Source: Pterobdella sp. o SKG-2022 (Eukaryota; Annelida; Clitellata; Hirudinida; Piscicolidae). Taken from it: a stretch of 64,000 nucleotides of DNA. Under the pieces are notes generated by a model. It made no database searches and was not told the DNA's origin. It saw only the letters and a list, made by a program, of their open reading frames with translations. The stretch lies in contig OZ038320.1 of the NCBI GenBank assembly GCA_964035795.1, forward strand, positions 6,126,549-6,190,548. The letters run 5' to 3'. Below, one piece after another: positions 62,535-64,000 of this stretch (positions are counted from its first letter, which is position 1; each line of letters opens with the position of its first letter). Made by a program: the position numbers and the translations under genes.

Positions 62535-62671
62535 ATTCAAATAAAAACACTTTTTGGAGTTTATTATATTCCACGAAGAATTTCGTTAGATTTACTTCCA
62601 ATGGTAATGTAAGTTCATCTTACGAAAAGCTTCTTAGAAAAAAATAAACTCCAAAGTGTTTTCATTTGAAT
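62535..62671. mobile_element. Foldback/MITE-like element, best-preserved copy
   Basis: 137 bp. The left arm ATTCAAATAAAAACACTTTT plus TGGAGTTTATT and the right arm (reverse complement ATTCAAATGAAAACACTTTG plus GAGTTTATT) are near-perfect inverted repeats. The core holds CACGAAGAATTTCGTTAG and AATGTAAGTTCATCTTACGA followed by AAAGCTTC. Same family as 16621 and 33677. Confidence 0.85.
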
Positions 62672-63375
62672 CTACCTTTCATTGTGTGAAGCAATTATAA
62701 AAACAACGCAATTATAGCATTAAAAAAATTATAATATAACTACCATTAAGATTAGCACAAAATTGTACAAAATTCACGTGTGTATTTGATCCATAGATTA
62801 TTTTTTGTGAGTTTAATTTCTAGCAACTGCTTTTTTAAATAAATACTTCATGCTTGTTTTACATAAAATTGTTTCAGGCTTTTCTATTTCATCAAGATTT
62901 GTTTAGACACATTTATATTATTTCCATTCTAACTCATACGAATAAATTTATAGAATTTATTTTCCACATTTCTCTCAATCTTAATCAACTATAGCTTGAA
63001 ACTATCCTTTTTATTTCAAAAGAGCCTGAAATTTCTTAATAGAGTCCCACAATTCTTTTCTTAAAGGCTAACGTATATTCTAGAATTCCAAATGGAGGAC
63101 GTAAAGCTGTTAATAATTTTAAATAACTTTCCAGTGCTCTAAATGTATTTTACTACAGGCTAATTAATATCGAAATTATTTTTATTAAAACTGTAGTCTC
63201 GTTTTTGTTACTGACGATTTGTTTATAAAGAATTTTGTTTACAGTTTTATTAAATTTTACTAAACTTTTAACGAAATAATATCCATGTTTAAGTTCTATT
63301 TATTTACCTTTTTTTTCTCGTCACATAGTAATGAATTAAGCTTTTCATTTTTTAAATTACTCCTATATTACATTT

Positions 63376-63517
63376 TTAAATTCAAATGAAATTTTAAAAA
63401 AGTAAAACTATTTTTTAATCTAAAAAACGAACCCTTAAACAACAAATTAAATTCAAATGAAATTTTAAAAAAGTAAAACTATTTTTTAATCTAAAAAACG
63501 AACCCTTAAACAACAAA
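63376..63517. repeat. Perfect 71-bp tandem duplication
   Basis: 63376-63446 and 63447-63517 are identical (start TTAAATTCAAATGAAATTTT, end CCCTTAAACAACAAAT). Identity in such AT-rich DNA implies a recent event or an assembly duplication. Confidence 0.92.
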
Positions 63518-63520
63518 TAC

Positions 63521-63724
63521 TTGAACGAAAACTCCAACGAAACTCAAACAGACATTCAAACGCAGTCAGATGTAAGATTATCAGGGAGTTTCCTGCAAGC
63601 CTTTGTGAATTGTAAAACCTTGGAAGATCTGACCCTAGAGCATAACAAGAACTTTCCATTGGAAAAAGACGACGAATGCTTTTATTATCAAAAGTTCTTA
63701 TTATGTTATTGTTTTTCTATATAA
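63521..63724 (+). CDS. Unassigned coding-like frame 1 at right edge
   Basis: An open frame reads NENSNETQTDIQTQSDVRLS, then FLQAFVNCKTLEDLTLEH and FPLEKDDECFYYQK. Its amino-acid mix is ordinary and balanced and unlike the translated A/T noise nearby. It starts without an ATG, so it is either an internal exon or a relic. It is followed 70 bp later by a second frame. Family not recognised. Confidence 0.3.
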   Translation: MNENSNETQTDIQTQSDVRLSGSFLQAFVNCKTLEDLTLEHNKNFPLEKDDECFYYQKFLLCYCFSI

Positions 63725-63796
63725 ATAATATATTTTGTATCCACTTTAGACCTATAAGGCGAAATCTAACTAAAAATGAAATTTATAAAAAAATAA

Positions 63797-63997
63797 AATA
63801 TAAAAAATTTTAAGTTTTCGAATTTGCATGAAACTGCCAAAAACTTAAAAGCAATTGAAGTCAAAATATCGAATTCAAAACATAGTATTCAATGCTCTGG
63901 TCCTTTAAAACGTGAAGGATATTTATGCAACACAATACCAGCTTTAGTAATAACGGGGCAATCCCAAGGGTTGCGATATAAAATAAAACAAGTATAA
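63797..63997 (+). CDS. Unassigned coding-like frame 2 at right edge
   Basis: A 66-codon open frame without ATG includes KNLKAIEVKISNSKHSIQCS, then GPLKREGYLCNTIPALVITG and QSQGLRYKIKQV before TAA. The composition looks like protein (Gly, Pro, Cys, Gln present). Possibly the last exon of the same unknown gene as frame 1, or an old element fragment. Confidence 0.3.
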   Translation, partial: NIKNFKFSNLHETAKNLKAIEVKISNSKHSIQCSGPLKREGYLCNTIPALVITGQSQGLRYKIKQV

Positions 63998-64000
63998 TTA

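Overview
This is nuclear DNA from an animal, probably an invertebrate. It is very AT-rich, with short exons, long AT-rich introns, very long simple-sequence arrays, several non-LTR retrotransposon families, Penelope-like elements and tRNA-derived SINEs. I cannot name the phylum. Four conserved single-copy-type genes can be spliced together exon by exon with consistent intron phases: PUS1 (+, 6256-10828), a type II PIP kinase of the PIP4K2 family (+, 11745-19622), LEO1 (-, 41320-47270) and TMEM165/GDT1 (-, 49801-61066). They work in separate processes: tRNA pseudouridylation, phosphoinositide signalling, Pol II elongation (PAF1 complex) and Golgi Mn/Ca ion homeostasis. They look like neighbours by position only.

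Layout. 1-6255 is intergenic, with a CRE palindrome, an (AGT)90 array, a SINE and a LINE 3' end. 6256-19622 holds PUS1 and PIP4K2 head to tail. 19623-41319 is a 22-kb accessory region. It holds tandemly duplicated segments carrying a small unknown membrane-protein gene (26629-27241) and a longer decayed copy (34130-36320), two Penelope-like remnants, a PHD-finger LINE, a 514-bp foldback element, a 530-bp (ACTT)n array and a 200-bp assembly gap. 41320-61066 holds LEO1 and TMEM165 on the minus strand, with LINE and SINE insertions in the TMEM165 introns. 61067-64000 is mostly featureless, with one foldback element, a 71-bp tandem duplication and two unassigned open frames at the right edge.

Most notable points. 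The last PUS1 intron is a textbook AT-AC, U12-type intron. The duplicated hydrophobic/coiled-coil gene family is unrecognised, and its intron is shared by both copies. Two SINE subfamilies share one tRNA-like head but have different bodies. Hundreds of bases of microsatellite sit directly against splice sites in TMEM165 and LEO1. A LINE 3' tail of AAGT units may explain the giant ACTT array.
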